The translations under genes were made by a program, and so were the position numbers. DNA of 64,000 nt from CAVVAE01 sp963746185 (GTDB taxonomy: Bacteria > Actinomycetota > Actinomycetes > Propionibacteriales > Nocardioidaceae). The notes beneath the pieces were generated by a model. It ran no database searches and was not told the origin of the DNA. It was given only the letters and a program-made list of their open reading frames with translations. The stretch covers positions 806,001 through 870,000 of the forward strand of contig CAVVAE010000002.1 of the NCBI GenBank assembly GCA_963746185.1. The letters run 5' to 3'. Below are positions 63,256 through 64,000 of this stretch, piece by piece (the stretch's first letter is position 1; each line of letters begins with the position of its first letter).

Positions 63256-63831
63256 TCACCGTCGGCGAATGACGAGAACGGCCGAGTCGACGCGCGGTGG
63301 CGGCCGGAACGCCGTACGCGGCACGGTCAGACCGCGCTCCAACACGAACTCGCATCGGGACCGCCTGGTGGCTGCGTGGCGACCATCGACGATCTGGCGC
63401 ACCAGTCGCCGCTGCAGCACCAGATCGGCCGAGATCAGCTTGTTGTGAGGCGACGTCAGTTGGCGTAGTAAGGCGCTCGTCGCGTCGTACGGCGGATTGG
63501 CCACCACGCGAAAGGGCTGCCGTGGCCAGCGCATGCGGGTGACATCGGCATTCACGACCGTCACTGGATCGCCAGCGAACCGGGTCCGCAAAGTCTCGAG
63601 CCGCGCGGAATGACGTTCGACGGCGATGACCCGCGCTCCCGCGGCGACCAAGTGGACAGCCAGGGCGCCATCCCCGGCACCTACGTCAACGACCAGATCG
63701 CCCGGCTGGATGCCAGCCGCCTCGACGACGCTGATCGCCCAGTCGTCACTCAGCCGATGCCAACCCCACCGAGGCTGTTGTGGTCGTGCTGTTGGCTGTT
63801 GACGCGCCGGCCTCCGGGCGCGATCGGACAC
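63256..63831 (-). CDS. Erm(37)-like 23S rRNA adenine-N6 methyltransferase
   Basis: The 191-residue protein (GTG at 63831) has QPRWGWHRLSDDWAISVVEA, a SAM-binding GDLVVDVGAGDGALAVHLVA, ARVIAVERHSARLETLRTRF, VVNADVTRM, then the catalytic NPPY in FRVVANPPYDATSALL. LISADLVLQRRLVRQIVDG and a closing FRPPPRVDSAVLVIRRR complete it. The short length and WGWHRL start match the mycobacterial Erm(37) type (about 179 residues) rather than full KsgA/Erm proteins with a large C-terminal lobe. It would modify A2058 or neighbouring adenines and give macrolide-lincosamide-streptogramin resistance. Erm(37) is controlled by WhiB7 in M. tuberculosis, and whiB7 is in this window; I see no clear WhiB7-type promoter here. 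Confidence 0.88.
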   Translation of the reverse strand: MSDRARRPARQQPTARPQQPRWGWHRLSDDWAISVVEAAGIQPGDLVVDVGAGDGALAVHLVAAGARVIAVERHSARLETLRTRFAGDPVTVVNADVTRMRWPRQPFRVVANPPYDATSALLRQLTSPHNKLISADLVLQRRLVRQIVDGRHAATRRSRCEFVLERGLTVPRTAFRPPPRVDSAVLVIRRR

Positions 63832-63902
63832 GACGCACCATGACCATGACGACTCCCATGGGGGTCACGGTAGGTAGCCCAGGGCGCAACAGCAACCGAG
63901 TA

Positions 63903-64000
63903 TCAAGCCCGCAGGCCTAGTGCCGCCATCCGCTCAGTGTGGGTCTCCGACAGCCGGGTGAACATGCGACCGACCGCGGCCAGGTCCATGCCGGGGCGGT
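63903..64000 (-). CDS. Ferritin-like protein, C-terminal end only
   Basis: Only the last 31 or so codons are in the window, ending in a TGA at 63903-63905. They read RPGMDLAAVGRMFTRLSETH, then TERMAALGLRA. This resembles the C-terminal helix of actinobacterial ferritin-like fold proteins (Rv3210c-type), which often end in an LTENHTxRMAALGL-like pattern. The assignment rests on this short piece and on gene order. Confidence 0.6.
   Translation of the reverse strand, partial: RPGMDLAAVGRMFTRLSETHTERMAALGLRA

Noticed and set aside
63832..63902. WhiB7-type promoter upstream of the Erm(37)-like gene
   Set aside because: I see no AT-rich block touching a -35-like element in this short gap, so WhiB7 control is left as a hypothesis.

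Overview
The window looks like chromosome of a high-GC actinobacterium, most likely Nocardioidaceae (Nocardioides-like). The base composition is GC-rich, GTG and TTG starts and ATGA/GTGA gene overlaps are frequent, and several genes belong to actinobacterial families (WhiB7, UvrD2, AdnAB, PPA1309, DUF3107, DUF5679, TIGR02569). The genus is inference.

Region 1 (1-18970) is the distal, baseplate-side half of an extracellular contractile injection system (eCIS, phage-tail-like) locus. In order it holds the end of an AAA+ ATPase, a small unknown protein, an Asp-zincin-like peptidase, a DUF4157 protein with a second C-terminal HExxH, a tube-associated protein, a LysM protein, a gpD-like hub, a gpV-like spike, a spike-tip protein, a gp25 wedge, two gpJ-like baseplate proteins, a gpI-like tail protein, a 1348-residue DUF6519 protein, and a convergent second DUF4157 protein. 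Sheath and inner-tube genes would lie left of position 1. Three of these genes are split by single-base frameshifts at short C runs.

Region 2 (19000-31500) is accessory: an LLM-type oxidoreductase, a short UvrA paralogue, an AraC/RibD-like/VOC trio, a large secreted M36 metallopeptidase ending in eight propeller-like repeats and divergent from a TrmB/LuxR-like regulator, a multiply frameshifted SRPBCC remnant, a haloacid dehalogenase, and the initiator tRNA-fMet.

Region 3 (31500-64000) is a conserved actinobacterial block. From memory it parallels the Rv3193c to Rv3210c neighbourhood of Mycobacterium tuberculosis: UPF0182, Lon-like PDZ protease, MoaE, DUF2342 metalloprotease, NUDIX, a cyclodehydratase-like protein, ABC1 kinase, whiB7, uvrD2, mycoredoxin, nudC, adnB-adnA, an alkyltransferase-like protein, a TIGR02569 remnant, moeZ, TetR, DUF3107 and a ferritin-like protein. 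Inserted among them are a purine nucleoside phosphorylase, a secreted trypsin-like protease, a thiolase, a LigD-type polymerase, a PlsC acyltransferase and an Erm(37)-like rRNA methyltransferase.

The most interesting signals are: (a) the eCIS locus with three zincin-type cargo candidates, one frameshifted inside its zinc motif; (b) a whiB7 leader with a 65-codon upstream ORF and a strong terminator just before whiB7, in the same window as an Erm(37)-like gene; (c) about seven DnaA-box-like nonamers in 183 bases with no dnaA nearby; and (d) decay concentrated in accessory genes, whereas the conserved block is almost clean.
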